A stretch of DNA of 64,000 nucleotides from Pseudopithomyces maydicus (GCA_026873275.1 JANTUC010000002.1:1302001-1366000), one strand, 5' to 3'; shown: positions 45,101 through 57,066, counted from the stretch's first letter. The notes: generated by a model from the letters alone, not told the origin. Program-made: numbers and translations.

Positions 45101-46032
45101 GGTACGATACGGCGGGGCAGCCCTGTAGACTACTGTTTGGGAAAGTACGTGAGCGATGCGTCCAAAAATGCGAATGGGGTATGGCAAAGGCACGAAGCAC
45201 AGCTAGGTGGACCAGGAGAAGAGAAGTTGGTTTTGGCAAGACACGAAGCAGAAGGCGTAGCAGGGTGGATTTTTCTGCTGCACGCGGTGCCCCACTAGGT
45301 AGTGGGATGGGCGCGATGGGCGTCTGGCGGAGGCCTGCTTCCAGAACAAGCGCGCGGCCGTGGGATCAGAAAGGCGGTGGAAGGGAAGGATTGTGGAATG
45401 AGGTATCTACCTTTGGCGCCCCCGCCCACAGGCCTTGGTAGCCGTGTCCAGCCATGGGCGTGGACTATTTGCCTCGCGGCGGCGACGGATGAATGGTAGC
45501 AGCGCGCCGATGACGGTGACATGGTCGAGGACCCTGGCCCTTATCGCCGGAGTGGGAGATCTGCCTACCCACGCGCCCCGCCGACCGTCTCTTCGCTTGC
45601 GTGCAGGGGGAAAAAGTACAGTACAGTGGTGACCTGATACACTCGAGCGTGGTGGAGGAATGAAGAAGTTCGTGGGATTGCTGCAAAAGTAACCCTGTTG
45701 CACCTCAACAACTTATCAGCGGCCGCCCCCGGGCTCCGTGCGTCCTCACTCGCGGGGGTCTGGGGACGGAGCTTGGACCCCCGGTGCAGGGGCGTCGTCC
45801 ACAGGTTGGGACCTGTCACACCGCATCGCCGCCGGCCGTCTATCTGTTTGTCTGCGGCATTATGTAGTTGAGGACCTGGTGCAATGGTGCAGTGGTGCAG
45901 TGGCGCAGTGGCAAGTGACATGTTTTGGACCGCTGGCTTTTTTCTTTGCCTGGGCGGAACAGCTCTAGCTATATCTAGTCCACTGGCCATCACCCCAATG
46001 TCCTCCTGTTGGTCACACACTCGCCCATTCGC
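45101..46032. other. Intergenic region, no convincing gene
   Basis: About 930 bp with several overlapping GC-rich frames on both strands and no features. A GTGCAGTGG-type short repeat occurs near 45885-45910. It holds the aminotransferase promoter. Confidence 0.5.
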
Positions 46033-47602
46033 TCAACCACGCTCGCTACCCCGTAACCTGACAGCCTGCCCGTACTTCTGCAGCTTGGTAATCAGTTGAT
46101 CACCCTGCTTCACCACGTCCGCGTACTGCTTGTTCTTGTCGTCGGGTCGGTTCGTCTCGATGATGCCCTTGACCCGATCGATTGTGCATGGTATACGGTC
46201 AGCAGCAATGAACTTTGCAAGATCCCTGTACTCATCAGTATCGCTGCCACGAAAATCAAAATCAAACAATCGATAGACCTACTTGTCCAAGAAGTCCACG
46301 CTGACACCAAAGTCGTTCGCCATGCTCTGCAGACCGACCACACGGTAGGACTGGAGCAGCTGCTGATAGCCGCGGAGGCGCATCTCGCGAACGTACCAAC
46401 TCCGGTGTTCGAAAAGGTATCGGTCCTGGCTCAAGAAATTGACCTCGACCTCTGCTAAGGCGCCGAAGAAGTTCTTGTAGTCGCCCTCGTACAAGCTCTT
46501 GACGAGTTTTGCGAGCGGGCTGAAGTCTATCGACGTCTCTTCCGTGTCCTGCTGTGCCCCCAGCGTTGTGAGATTCACGGCTGTCGGCACAGGGGTTGCC
46601 GTTGAGCCTGAAGCATCTGCCATCTCTTCATCGCCAGCCGCTGGCCCGGCAGATGTTTGACCTGTAATGGCTGCAATCTTGTCCTCGGAGCTACCACCGA
46701 CGATGGCCTTGATCTCGGGTGCATCGACAACCTTTGACTTGAAATCAACACGCTTTAGTGACACTGAACCTGCCAGTATAGCGTAGATGACCAAGGAAGA
46801 ATAGCTGCACAATTCGTAACTGGTGAATGTGGACAAGCTGTCGAGAAGAAGGGGTGCGGCTTGCGAGTGTGAGCGAACGGTAAGAAGGTGCAATCCGTGG
46901 TATGCCTTGAGACGATTTCGCCGGTCCCAGTCGCCGCCGCTCTCTACGAGTACACTTGCACGCTCAATCGTCTTCTTGACCAACACCTTGTCCCCAAAGA
47001 ACAGGCCGACACGTATTATGGCGAGGACGAGGTCGATCTTGGTGCCTAGGATGCCCGTCTTCTCGAAGATGGCCTCGTAGCTAGCAATGGCTTTCTCCTG
47101 CAGCACGTTAGCACTGCGTACAAGAACAAGCCCACCCACCGCTCACCTTGTCACCAATGCGGTTGTACAGCTCGGCGCGCTTTCCCCGTGCAGCCTGCAC
47201 TTCGGTCTCACCAGCTTTCTCCGCCGCCTCGTCCTCCTCCTTCTGTATAGCCTCGAGCTCCTTGTCGTTCTCTGCCTTGAGTGAATCGTACAGTTTCTCG
47301 TCCCATGCCAGCGGTACCTCGACGTTTGGCGTCTTGGTGGCGAGCATGGTTGCCGCGCTCGATGACGGTCTCCGGTGGCCGGCTGGCTGTTGTGCGCTGC
47401 CCTCGCCCGGTACGTTCAACACGCCCTCGACCGGATGGGCGAGATAGCGGTAGAGCGGGGCCATCTTCTTGTCCTGGATGGCATCTTGGAGCGACTTGAG
47501 CGACGCTTGCTTGGTGGACTTGGATGACGAGGGATTGGTGAGCTGGAAGATGTGCTGTGCGAGCTGCAGATCCGGGTATTTCGCAAACTGCGGGTCACCC
47601 AT
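46033..47602 (-). CDS. RPN7: 26S proteasome regulatory subunit Rpn7
   Basis: Lid subunit of the 19S regulatory particle. Exons 47602-47147, 47097-46283, 46225-46033; 487 aa. Seen: N-terminal PQFAKYPDLQLAQHIFQL; helical repeats including ASYEAIFEKTGILGTKIDLVL and VKKTIERASVLVESGGDWDRRNRLKAYHGL; C-terminal PCI domain (SYRVVGLQSMANDFGVSVDFLDKDLAKFI; DRVKGIIETNRPD). An Ala/Asp-rich insertion (AITGQTSAGPAAGDEEMADASGSTATPVP) makes it longer than the yeast protein. It shares a 357-bp divergent promoter with the cap methyltransferase gene. Confidence 0.94.
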
Positions 47603-47959
47603 CTTGGCTTGTGTTTCGTGTGTAGAGGGTCGATGTGGGCGTGTGGGAGAGATGAGGGCGGGGCGGCGGGTTGTGTTTTGGCGGCGTTGAGCTCCGTTGG
47701 GGAGCTGCGATGATGCTCCGGATCAACGTCGGCACGCCCTGGCCAGCCACTTACCTTTGCACATGCCCGAGCTTCCAGCCCTGCACCAAGCCTACCTTCA
47801 CTTGTCTTGTTTTCTTTCACCTTCCTGGTAACAATAGATCTCGGTTTCGAGCACATATACTTGTAATTTCAGCGACCTTAATCTTCCTTGACTGCCCGGT
47901 CGCGCAGATAACCTCCAGATACACTTGAACCACAGCGACATACGACAACACCCACAACA

Positions 47960-49426
47960 ATGCCCGGCCCACCTGGCGCTCACAGGGGCACCAAGCGCGA
48001 CCGCCAGCCGACGCCGCCGTCACGGTCGCCCTCGCGATCACGCTCCCCGCCACGACAGCGCAAAAGACCTGGTCAAGGCTCGCGCATCTCTGCAAATGCA
48101 AGCGAAGCCGCTCGCAGACGCCAGCTTGAGCGAGAGCAGGAAGCCGAGCGCCTAGCACACCAGGAAGCTGCCCACCGCGGCGTTCACGACGTCGTCAAGC
48201 AGCATTACAACACGGTTCCGGAGCGCGGCCGCGAATGGCGCGTGACCGACTCCAAGATCAAGGGGTTACGAAGTTTCAATAACTGGGTCAAATCGTCCTT
48301 GATCCAGAAATTCATTGGCGATGAATACGACCTCAAGATTATGGATATTGGCTGCGGAAAGGGTGGCGATTTGCAGAAGTGGCAGGCATCGCGCAAAGTA
48401 GCCCTCTATGTGGGCGCAGACCCTGCCGACGTGTCCATCAAGCAGGCAAGGGATCGGTACGAGCAGATGCGGAAGCGATCCAGGGGGCCCAGAGGGCCAC
48501 GGCTTTTCCACGCAGAGTTCTACGCGAAAGATTGCTTTGGTGAGACGTTGGATGGCATTCCCATTGTTCACGAGGTTGGCTTTGACAAGCACGTGGGTCC
48601 CGGTAATGCGGCGAGCCAGAGATGGGGTGGCGGCGGCTTTGACATGGTCACCATGATGTTCTGCATGCATTACGCTTTCGAGAACGAAGAGAGGGCACGG
48701 GGCATGTTGAAAAACGTGTCTGGTGCGCTGAGGAGGGGAGGCCGTTTCATTGGCTGCATTCCAAACTCAGATGTGCTATCCGCGAAGGTCATCGCACATC
48801 ACAAGGCAAAAGGGTCTGCAGACCCCAACGGCGATGGGGTCCCCGTCGAGGATGAGGATGACGACCGTCCCACTTTCGCCAGTGACGACGAAGACGACTG
48901 GGATCCGGAAAAAAGCCTGGACAGCCCGAAGCCCAACGACAGTGAGCACAATGGTGACACAGAAGCACACGAGGGCAAAGGCAAAGAAGAGGAGGATGGC
49001 GAGAAAGAAGACGGACAGATTGAAGAGGAAGCGATCGAGTGGGGCAACTCTGTATACCGGGTTAAGTTTCCTGGGAATCAGAAGTTGCCGCCTCATGGTG
49101 ACTATAAGAAGCTGCCAACCGATGGCACATTCAGGCCTCCCTATGGTTGGAAATACTTTTACTTCCTTGAGGAGGCTGTCGATGAGGTACCCGAGTACGT
49201 CGTCCCGTGGGAAGCTTTCCGTGCATTGGCCGAAGACTACAATCTCGAGCTGCAATACCGTAAGCCGTTCCGGGAGGTTTGGGAAGAGCAAAAGAACGAC
49301 CCTGAGCTCGGGCCGTTGAGCGAGAGAATGGGTGTGCGTGAGCGCGGTGGGGGGCGGTTGTTGACCTCGGAGGATGAGTTGGATGCGGCAGACTTTTATC
49401 ATGCTTTTTGCTTCTACAAGGTGTAG
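47960..49426 (+). CDS. ABD1: mRNA cap guanine-N7 methyltransferase
   Basis: Nuclear enzyme that methylates the cap guanosine. Single exon, 488 aa. Order: Arg/Ser/Pro-rich N-terminus (about 1-70); HYNTVPERGREWR and LRSFNNWVKSSLI; SAM motif IMDIGCGKGGDLQKW near residue 127; GADPADVSIKQARDRY; FDMVTMMFCMHYAFE; RRGGRFIGCIPNSDVL; a very acidic insertion (about residues 285-355, EDEDDDRP ... EEEDGEKEDGQIEEEA); then YRVKFPG and PYGWKYFYFLEEAVDEVPEYVV, ending ADFYHAFCFYKV. The acidic insertion in the middle of the fold is common in fungal orthologues. Confidence 0.95.
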   Translation: MPGPPGAHRGTKRDRQPTPPSRSPSRSRSPPRQRKRPGQGSRISANASEAARRRQLEREQEAERLAHQEAAHRGVHDVVKQHYNTVPERGREWRVTDSKIKGLRSFNNWVKSSLIQKFIGDEYDLKIMDIGCGKGGDLQKWQASRKVALYVGADPADVSIKQARDRYEQMRKRSRGPRGPRLFHAEFYAKDCFGETLDGIPIVHEVGFDKHVGPGNAASQRWGGGGFDMVTMMFCMHYAFENEERARGMLKNVSGALRRGGRFIGCIPNSDVLSAKVIAHHKAKGSADPNGDGVPVEDEDDDRPTFASDDEDDWDPEKSLDSPKPNDSEHNGDTEAHEGKGKEEEDGEKEDGQIEEEAIEWGNSVYRVKFPGNQKLPPHGDYKKLPTDGTFRPPYGWKYFYFLEEAVDEVPEYVVPWEAFRALAEDYNLELQYRKPFREVWEEQKNDPELGPLSERMGVRERGGGRLLTSEDELDAADFYHAFCFYKV

Positions 49427-50106
49427 ACGGGAGCAAAAGTTGTGTCTCGCAGGCGTATGCTGCCTTGCGCCATACCAGAATGAGCAGCTGAGGTGTGAAA
49501 ACACCACGGACATGAAAATGCTCTTTTACCAGCTGCAGTACTGTTTTACTCTCTAATGAATTGATTCGAGGGCCCTATTCAGAGCGTTGCGCTGCGATTG
49601 GAAGGAAAAGCATTTGTATTTGGTATGCTATGTGGGGCTGGTGATGTACCACTTTACTACAGAAGGGGAAAATTTCCCCATTCCTAGGGGGTTCTCCGAT
49701 TACCAGTATCTCTTGGGATTATCTAAGGCAATCAACGTCTCACAATAAGATGTTCGAATCAAGGCAATTTGCTTGTGATCACACTGTGAGCCAACGTCAG
49801 GGCAATCTCGTGATTCTTTGTCCTTGTCCAAGTAGAATTGCCGAGGTGCCACGGCTCTGACCCGCAGCCAGTTCACAAGCTTCCCCGGACGCGGAACCGC
49901 ACGCCAACTCGCGACTCGACCTCACCTTTGCTTCATACTCGCTGTCTCCTTTCCTTTTGTACTATCTCCGACGCACACGTCGCTTTACCTCCACCAACAC
50001 GATCCTTCTGTTGGCTTTGGTGGTCAGACGTTTCTGACCAAGGCTGGATCGCTCACCCTCAAGATACGTGCTTGGACTGGTCGTTGGCAGTGACGCAGCA
50101 GACAAC
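49427..50106. other. Intergenic region, no convincing gene
   Basis: About 680 bp between two plus-strand genes. A 101-codon frame (49838-50143) runs into the PEX11 start in another frame and looks incidental. It carries the PEX11 promoter. Confidence 0.5.
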
Positions 50107-51027
50107 ATGGTTGCCGACGCACTCATCTACCACCCTTCGGTAGCGCACTACCTGAAGTTTGTCGCGACGACAGGTACGTCCCCTTTCCCGGCGCCATGGT
50201 TCATCCGCCTCGCATGAGCGCAAACCAGCGCTACCGACCTGGCTCTACATGATCACTAACGCGTCTACCAGTCGGTCGCGACAAGGTCCTCCGTACGCTC
50301 CAATACTTCTCGCGTTTTTTGGCATGGTACCTCTACCGCACGAACCACCCTGCGTCCTCGATTGCGCCGTGGGAGACGACGAAGAAGCAGTTTGGCCTGG
50401 CGCGCAAGTTGATGCGCGTGGGCAAGTTCGTCGAGCACTTCAAGGCTGCGGCGCAGGCGAGCGATGCGCGGAGCATGGATCCTGTGCTGAGGTACACGGC
50501 GATTGGCAGGCAGTTGGGATATGCGGGGTACATGGTGTTTGACAATGCCACAGTGGTGAGTAGTGACATCTTACCTTGTTACGGCTTCCTTCCAGAGGGA
50601 TGGAGCCGCAGAGCACATTCCTGGAGTCACGAAACCACTGGGCCAGTGCTAACGACGGACACAGCTGGATGCGACATCCATCCACAAATTCTCCTCCTCC
50701 CAACGGATCCTCCGCGAGGGCTACCGCGCCTGGTTCACCGGTATCTCCTTCAGCATCATCTCTTCCCTGTACCAGCTATACCGGCTGCGCGAGCGCTCCC
50801 TCAAGCTCTCCGCGAACAAGGGCGCCGAAGCCGAGCCCATCGTTGAAGGCAAGAAGATTGCGCGCGAGGCCAACCTGGTGCGCTTGCAACTCCTGAGCGA
50901 CCTGTGCGATCTCACCATCCCCACGAGTGCGCTAGGCTGGGCAAAGTTGGATGACGGTATTGTTGGACTGGCGGGTACGGTGAGCAGTTTATTGGGCGTT
51001 TACACGCAGTGGAAGAAGACTGCGTAG
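50107..51027 (+). CDS. PEX11: Peroxisomal membrane protein Pex11
   Basis: Peroxin that tubulates and divides peroxisomes. Exons 50107-50173, 50272-50555, 50665-51027; 237 aa, the usual length. Seen: YHPSVAHYLKFVATTVGRDKVLRTLQYFSRFLAWYL, with the N-terminal amphipathic helix; KKQFGLARKLMRVGKFVEHFKAAA; RQLGYAGYMVFDN; and a C-terminal hydrophobic hairpin (DLTIPTSALGWAKLDDGIVGLAGTVSSLLGVY). Introns are 98 and 109 nt, longer than most here. Confidence 0.93.
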
Positions 51028-52409
51028 AGTCTGGGAAAAGAATGCGGGCATCGCGATGGAATTAGATTCAGCCAGAATGATCCACTGCCGTTGGATGAGC
51101 TTCCGGTTGGATACGGAAGGTTATTTTCATTACCCACAAGCAGAGGTCGATGGTGACAATCGATCACATCTGTGTTTCAAGGCGTGCTCATTTGTCAGCA
51201 TATATATTACGTTCTGCCATTACTCTGGTCCATGTATTTCAATACTCGAGAATACTTTCGTCTTGTTGTGAACAGCGTGCCTAAATTCCAGACTGCGAGG
51301 ATGTCATTGACGTCCACCGCAGATACATTCGGGGTATCAACAAATCCACCTACAGAGAACGAGTTGAAGGATCCGCCATACCTTAGTTTTGCATAAAGTC
51401 ATTTTTCATGCATTCTCTTCTCTTACGGAAAATGTTCTCGGTCAATAACAGAGACTAACCGCACCAAGGTGCAGCGCGTCGCACGTCATGCATGCTTTTA
51501 CGACCTTTCCTCTCGACATTCTACGACAGGCATATTCTCACGTGCGTCTTACCATAAACAGAATTTCACTAAATTCATACCGTACAACAAGGACTGATCG
51601 TACTTGACTGCACCCCACGAGACCTGTGCTTTACCAAGCATACACACACCATCGCCCAATAGAGGATCGCCACTACGCCAACCACCAATGCCTCATTACA
51701 CCTCACCACCACGGAATTACCCGCATAAACTCTCTCATCTCCACCACCTCAATCAAGTAATTCTTCAATCGCCCATTTGCCATGCAATGCCAATTCCAGC
51801 CTCGGGGTTCGCTCACCACACTAACGAACATGCATCCCCGACGCTAGCCTTCCACCTCACCTTCCAGAACAATAGTCTAGTTCAGTACCCGTTTCTAAAA
51901 GCAGAACCTCTACTCCGTCGCCAATTTGCATACGAGAACATACGCTAGCTAACAGGGATATGCGGGCATCTAAGCATGTACCTTTACCGCACGTGGTTGG
52001 ATGATGAGCCGCAGGCCGGACTCCGGTTGCGGTAATACACATACACACACGTGGCAAGCGGGTAGGGCCCATGGGTCCCACGGTGCTGCAGGCATGGCAT
52101 GCTGAGGTGAGATCTAGCGGTGATCGATCGTGCAAGGCTGTCGCGTGCGACTGTGAGATGTGGAGCATGTATGGGCGGGGACGGTGTGTGCTTTGAGACA
52201 TGGATATGCGGGTGGGATAGGGTACACATGGGGCCACTATCAAGGTCAGATACGATATTGAAGATGTGTATTGTAAATGAGGACGTGGCATCACAAGCAA
52301 GAGAGAATCGAATTGGTGCGTAATAGTAGGGGAATACTATGTATTTACTAGTGAATGGTGCAAAGGGTATCGTGCTAAACTTGTACAAAACCAAACTATC
52401 ATCGAAACA
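51028..52409. other. Intergenic region, no convincing gene
   Basis: About 1.4 kb between the convergent PEX11 and Pth11-like genes. A 114-codon frame at 51604-51948 is His/Pro/Ser-rich without features and has a minus-strand frame opposite it. Confidence 0.45.
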
Positions 52410-53984
52410 TCACTTCTCCAGCGGCCCGATGTGATCATATGGAACCTGCGCCCGATCAACGGACGACATGAACACTGCGTCGGAAGGGCTGTTCACCTTT
52501 GGTGCGCCAGCGTCGAAATCGGGCACAGCCCAATCCTGCGAATATTTATCGTGGAACTGCACATGCGGGAATTGAGGACCATCGTCCAGCCTGTCCAATC
52601 CTGGCTTCGTAACCGACGAGAAGGATCTACCAGAGGACTTGTGGGAAAGGTTGAGCTTGCGCTGCGACTCATGCGATTGACGGTGGCCGAGATTGTTCAC
52701 CACGGTCCTGTCCGAGGACTCCGAGTGAGTTGGCGAGTGCTTGTTGCGGCGCAACTTGTCCGTGTCCGATTTTCCGCATACACTGATCCTGCTAGCCCTC
52801 CCATTTGGTATCTCGTCTTCGCCGATGCCGGCAAAGCTTTTGCCCTGCTCGGCGAGAGCGTAACTGTTGTCCACGCGCTCGGTGCGGATCTCGATTTCGT
52901 TGACGATGAGGATCTTGTCGAGGGCAAGGGAGGTAACGAGAGGCCAGAATATCGGGACAGAGGCAGTGGTGATGGCCATGTTCAGTTCAAGAACGGAAAA
53001 TATGTACACGGTGGGTGTTGCCCATGATGGGTCGAAGACGGGAACTGTTCCAAGGCGGCGGATGGAAATCGCGATGACGCGCGCAATAGAGAGAGAGACC
53101 GTGCTGGAGAAGTGATCAGTAGCTGTAGATATGTGTTCCAGAATTGTTGAACTTACATTCCACCCATGATGAACAGAGTGATGAGACCCATCCTCGTTTT
53201 TCCACCCATCCTCAAACTCCGCATGAAAGGCAGAGGGAGCGCTAGAATTAGAGTGTCGAGGCACATGTTACTGGAAGCATGCGCCATCCAAGTTGCGAAG
53301 AACTCCTCGGCATTCTTGCTGCCCCACCCCACGCAATGCCCTTCAAGAGTGAAGTCCCAGTTCTTGGCTATTGGCGTGCACGACAGCAGTGACAAAAGCC
53401 AAACGTGAGTCCCCACAGACCCACGAAAATAAGGATGCCGCAAGTTGCCTTACGGGCTAAAGTAGAACGTCCCTCGAAAAGGCGAAGGTACTGCGTGAGG
53501 ATAGAAATCTTGATAAATGTTGTACTGAAGCAGTAGGCAAGGTTCGAGGCCCAAACGAGCTGGCTTTAGATTAGACAATGGCCAAGTTCAACATGGGACA
53601 AGCTTACTCTAAAGTACTCCATTCTCGTTTCCGCACTGAGAGTGTAGAAGTGTTTGCCCAGTCCATTTGATGGCACTATGACCAGGTTAGAATACGAAGT
53701 GAGCTTGAGAAGGATAATCAGCATACTCAAACACGCGATGATTGAGCCAGCAAGACAAGAAAGAGCAGCAAGCACAACAAAAAGATCATCCAATCCCCAT
53801 AGTCGTTCTCTGGCTCGCACAAACAGTCTCAATGTAACCGCAAGCACACTGATACACTGGGCTATATGTCAACTTATGATCATAGGTAGCGTAGCGACTA
53901 TGAACTTACAAGAAAGGTTGTAACAACACCAATGACGGTCTCGGGTCTGTTAGAGACAGGAATGTGCTCGTGTGGCACCGACAT
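52410..53984 (-). CDS. Pth11-like / rhodopsin-domain integral membrane protein; apparent one-base deletion
   Basis: Exons 53984-53910, 53856-53608, 53559-53157, 53103-52410; 473 aa with one base restored. Spans include VIGVVTTFLCISVLAVTLRL, LFVVLAALSCLAGSIIACLSM, LVWASNLAYCFSTTFIKISIL, ILIFVGLWGLTFGFLSLLSC, MCLDTLILALPLPFM, ITLFIMGGITVSLSIARVIAI and YIFSVLELNMAITTASVPIFW. The WASNLAYCFSTTFIKISI segment and the CTPIAKNWD ... HCVGWGSKN loop fit the fungal rhodopsin-like (Pth11-related) family. A Ser/Asp-rich cytoplasmic tail of about 180 residues follows. The slip is at A4 53393-53396 (T4 on the coding strand): one more T joins LTFGF to LSLLSCTPIAKNWD. Role as a receptor is inferred from the family. 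Confidence 0.85.
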
Positions 53985-56387
53985 CTTTATGATAGTGAAT
54001 TCGTAGCCGCCAGTTGTAGATGGGTATTTTCAATAAAGTAAGTGGAAGCGGTGGTCGCTGGTTGTACCATTTACAAGCAAAAGCTTGTAAACATGCCGTT
54101 CGGGTCCGACTGTTGTATTAAAGAGTATGGGGTTTGTTGCTGTACTGAAGCGTATTAAGTCGAAATGACAGTTGATCTTAAAGGGCGAGATTTTAGGAGC
54201 AATGGGGACAATGAAGTGTTATTAGACAGACGGATGGGATCCACCGGGGAAGACGGAGGTTTAAAGAAGGGGACCGTCACAGTGGCCCAATCCTTCGGGA
54301 TAGCAAGGCTGCTGTTAGAACCCTGACGGACCTCGCGTGGGTCACAGTGCGCTTTCAATGCGCTTTGACCATCGGGGTGACTACTAGTGACAAGGGCCCT
54401 AGGAACGGTCCACATTTGTCGTTGCGCAATATTCATTTTCGCTTCAGCTTCCCGAAAGTCTCGACCTTTGGGGACGGAATTGCTTGAGATGCAGTTCATG
54501 ATTTAGACTCGGCCCATTGCAAACCACTCCAATCTCGACGTCCTTTACAGCTGGAGCGACCTACGGTCTCTATGCATGGCACAAACGAGGTACAGTTTGG
54601 TCTGACCAATGGGGAGAAACACCCCCGCGAACGTTGAACCCCCTCTCAATTCCAGGGTCAAACAAGGCACCCCTTCTATTGCCTGCCATGGGTGGAGGAG
54701 CGTGACTCGTAGAGCAGGTCAAACAAAAGCATCGGGGCAAGATGACGTGGGGCAAAAAGAAAGGATGTAACGGTTGCGAGTGTCAGGACTCTATCTGCAT
54801 GTTCGAAACAGCCACAGTTGCTGATTGTTCGCAGGTTGGTGAAGTGGCCGTTCGTATACTGCATCGTCTGGTCTAAGATCGGAAGTGTGCGCGAGGGCCC
54901 TTGCATCACCCGTGTCTCCACAGTGCCCGCTTGGCCTTCCTCGAAAAGATCGACCCTCTCACACAAGCCGAGGCCAGATTCCATCCACCATGAAACGACT
55001 GCTGGCATCCAAGTCGCCTTGATGCTTTTAGTTTCCCTACCAGAGCTATAACACACCTCATGGTGACGAATGCCCGGCTACGTTCTTGCGCATGATGTAC
55101 AGGCGGAGACGGAAGTGCAGACGAGATGGGACGTGGTATGTCGCTAAAGTTCTGATGCTGTCCAAACATGGCGATTCGTCCTGCAAAGTCCGATCAAGTC
55201 CACGTTTTTCAACGGCGCGAATTGGCGTGTGCACTTGGCCATGCTCCGGTCCGAATGGTCGCTCCATGGAGGTGCGAGTTCTGCTGCCGCCAGCATATGT
55301 ATGTAGAGCGAAGTCCGGCCTCGCGCGGCCAAGATGCTGCACCTATAACTCAGCGTGGTAAGAATGTGATGAGCTTGTCGCAAAGCCGCGCTATTGGCTG
55401 GATCATGTCTAAGTGTGTGTCCCAAAGGACAGGATGCAATCTCAGTAAGGTATCGATAAGGAAGGAGGCGACTGGCACACACGTGCATGTAAACGACGCA
55501 TACGGGTGCTCCCATCGTCGACGTGCATGCCATCACATCACAGTGATTATGGCCACCATGGACGGTATGAAACAAGACTCGAGTCGTTTAAATGAAAGGC
55601 ACCCGTGCCTCTTCATGATCTTCTTCATGCCAGTCATCGCCTGTACGCAACCGCAGAACAACGTGGCGGACTAATCGTGTGCGCTAGTTGAGGAATTTCT
55701 CGACATCGATCGCAAACATGCGGCTAATCCTTCCGTGCCGCTGTGGCCACAAATTAAACCAATTGGCCTTTTTCGAGCATGGTTGTTTTCGAAATGCGTG
55801 TGCAACATGCCCCCGTGAAGGTTCGCAGACCTCGGGACTCGTTGAACACACGAGGCCTGATCTTGTCAAGCCAGTGGTTCGACGGGAAGGAGGCGGGGCG
55901 GCATATAGACAGGGGTCAGAATGTATCAACTAGCTAGTGCAGTTGCCCCATTATTCTATTGCTACTCACCCATGGCGTTTCGCTATCGTGTGCTAGACGT
56001 GACTTGACCGTTCGAACTGCTACTACTGCCTTGTTAACATTTCGGAGAACGACAGCCGTGTTTCTGGGTAAAACAATCTCGTATCTTGACATCGCGGCTC
56101 GAATGCTTTGGAATAGTCATCAGGGGCTGGTGCTCGACCCCGCGGAACAAGAAACACGCACGAGTCAAGCGAGTGGGCTCAACAAATAAGAATCATGGCG
56201 CGGCTACTATCAGCCTACCACTCTGCCACCTTCAACACTGTGAACCGATACTTTTGGAAGCAAAACGTGACCATTTGCTGTCTGGGGATATCTTTGAGAG
56301 GAATGTACTAGTCTACTAACATCTACGTGTCGTCCACCTTGGCGGCTTCTGCCCGATTGTCATCCCTTCCACAGGCATGGATTGCCA
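53985..56387. other. Gene-poor accessory stretch
   Basis: About 2.4 kb. Many frames on both strands (54155-56319) overlap and give Arg/Ser/Cys/His-rich translations without domains or consistent splice sites; the largest, 55168-55674, is faced by an opposite-strand frame of similar size. I found no transposase, terminal repeats or RNA gene. Confidence 0.45.
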
Positions 56388-56828
56388 TCATCTCCGCTTC
56401 GGCCATGGTAAAAGCTTCTTCAAATCCCCCAATTCTCCCGTGAATCTCGAGAACTTTACCACAGTTTGGGGGTACTGACCATGTTGGCCAGATAGAACAC
56501 GTTTTCTTGATGGACGCCGAGACGGAAGGCATTGGGAAAAAGAGTTTTTCAGACACCGTAAACGGACGCTCGAATCGCTCTGGTTTTGATGCAGGCGGCA
56601 GGAGCCCAAGGTATTGGCGGGGGTTGACTTGGTGATCCGCGTCACCACTGTATCGTCGAAACGATCGGCAACTGCCATGGCCTGCAGGCCATATGGGCTC
56701 TGTTGTACCGAAGCACGTTTAGTCGACACTATCGGTGTTAGCTATAAAGTCGTCATAAAAGATACGAGCTTACGAACATCGCCGAACTCGGCGGTGGATG
56801 GTGAATGAGTCTTCTGTGTGGTCATCAT
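56388..56828 (-). CDS. Hypothetical small protein (weakly supported)
   Basis: Model: exon 56828-56774 (MMTTQKTHSPSTAEFGDV), a 45-nt intron with GTAAGC donor, GCTAAC branch site and TAG acceptor, exon 56728-56388; 131 aa. The good intron signals support transcription. The start (AMAVADRFDDTVVTRITKS) and end (TVVKFSRFTGELGDLKKL) look protein-like, but the middle is Arg/Ser/Cys/Leu-rich. There the two other frames look more coding-like (KPERFERPFTVSEKLFFP, then NAFRLGVHQENVFYLANM). So compensating indels, assembly errors or a decayed gene are possible. No family recognised. Confidence 0.4.
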
Positions 56829-56989
56829 AGTCTCCGCTTTCGTCTTGTCGAAATTGGAAGGTAGAAGGAATGAGGGCGGAGAAGACGAAATGAATCCTCC
56901 AAGAGTGGAGTAGGATGACGGAAGGATATATTGGTAGAAGGAATGATGGCGGAAGCAGAGGGTATGGAATAGAAAAGATGGGTAGAAAA

Positions 56990-57054
56990 GATGGAGTTGA
57001 AGGATGGGGTTGACGGATGGAGTTGCAGGATGGAGTTGAAGGATAGAGTTGAAA
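56990..57054. repeat. 13-bp minisatellite, 5 copies
   Basis: Five head-to-tail 13-bp units, consensus GATGGAGTTGAAG, with one to three changes per copy. It lies about 160 bp upstream of the small gene at 56828, on the promoter side. Confidence 0.9.
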
Positions 57055-57066
57055 AGATGGTGATTG

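Noticed and set aside
54155..56319. Many 60-170 codon frames on both strands
   Set aside because: Mutually overlapping, Arg/Ser/Cys/His-rich, no splice signals or domains.
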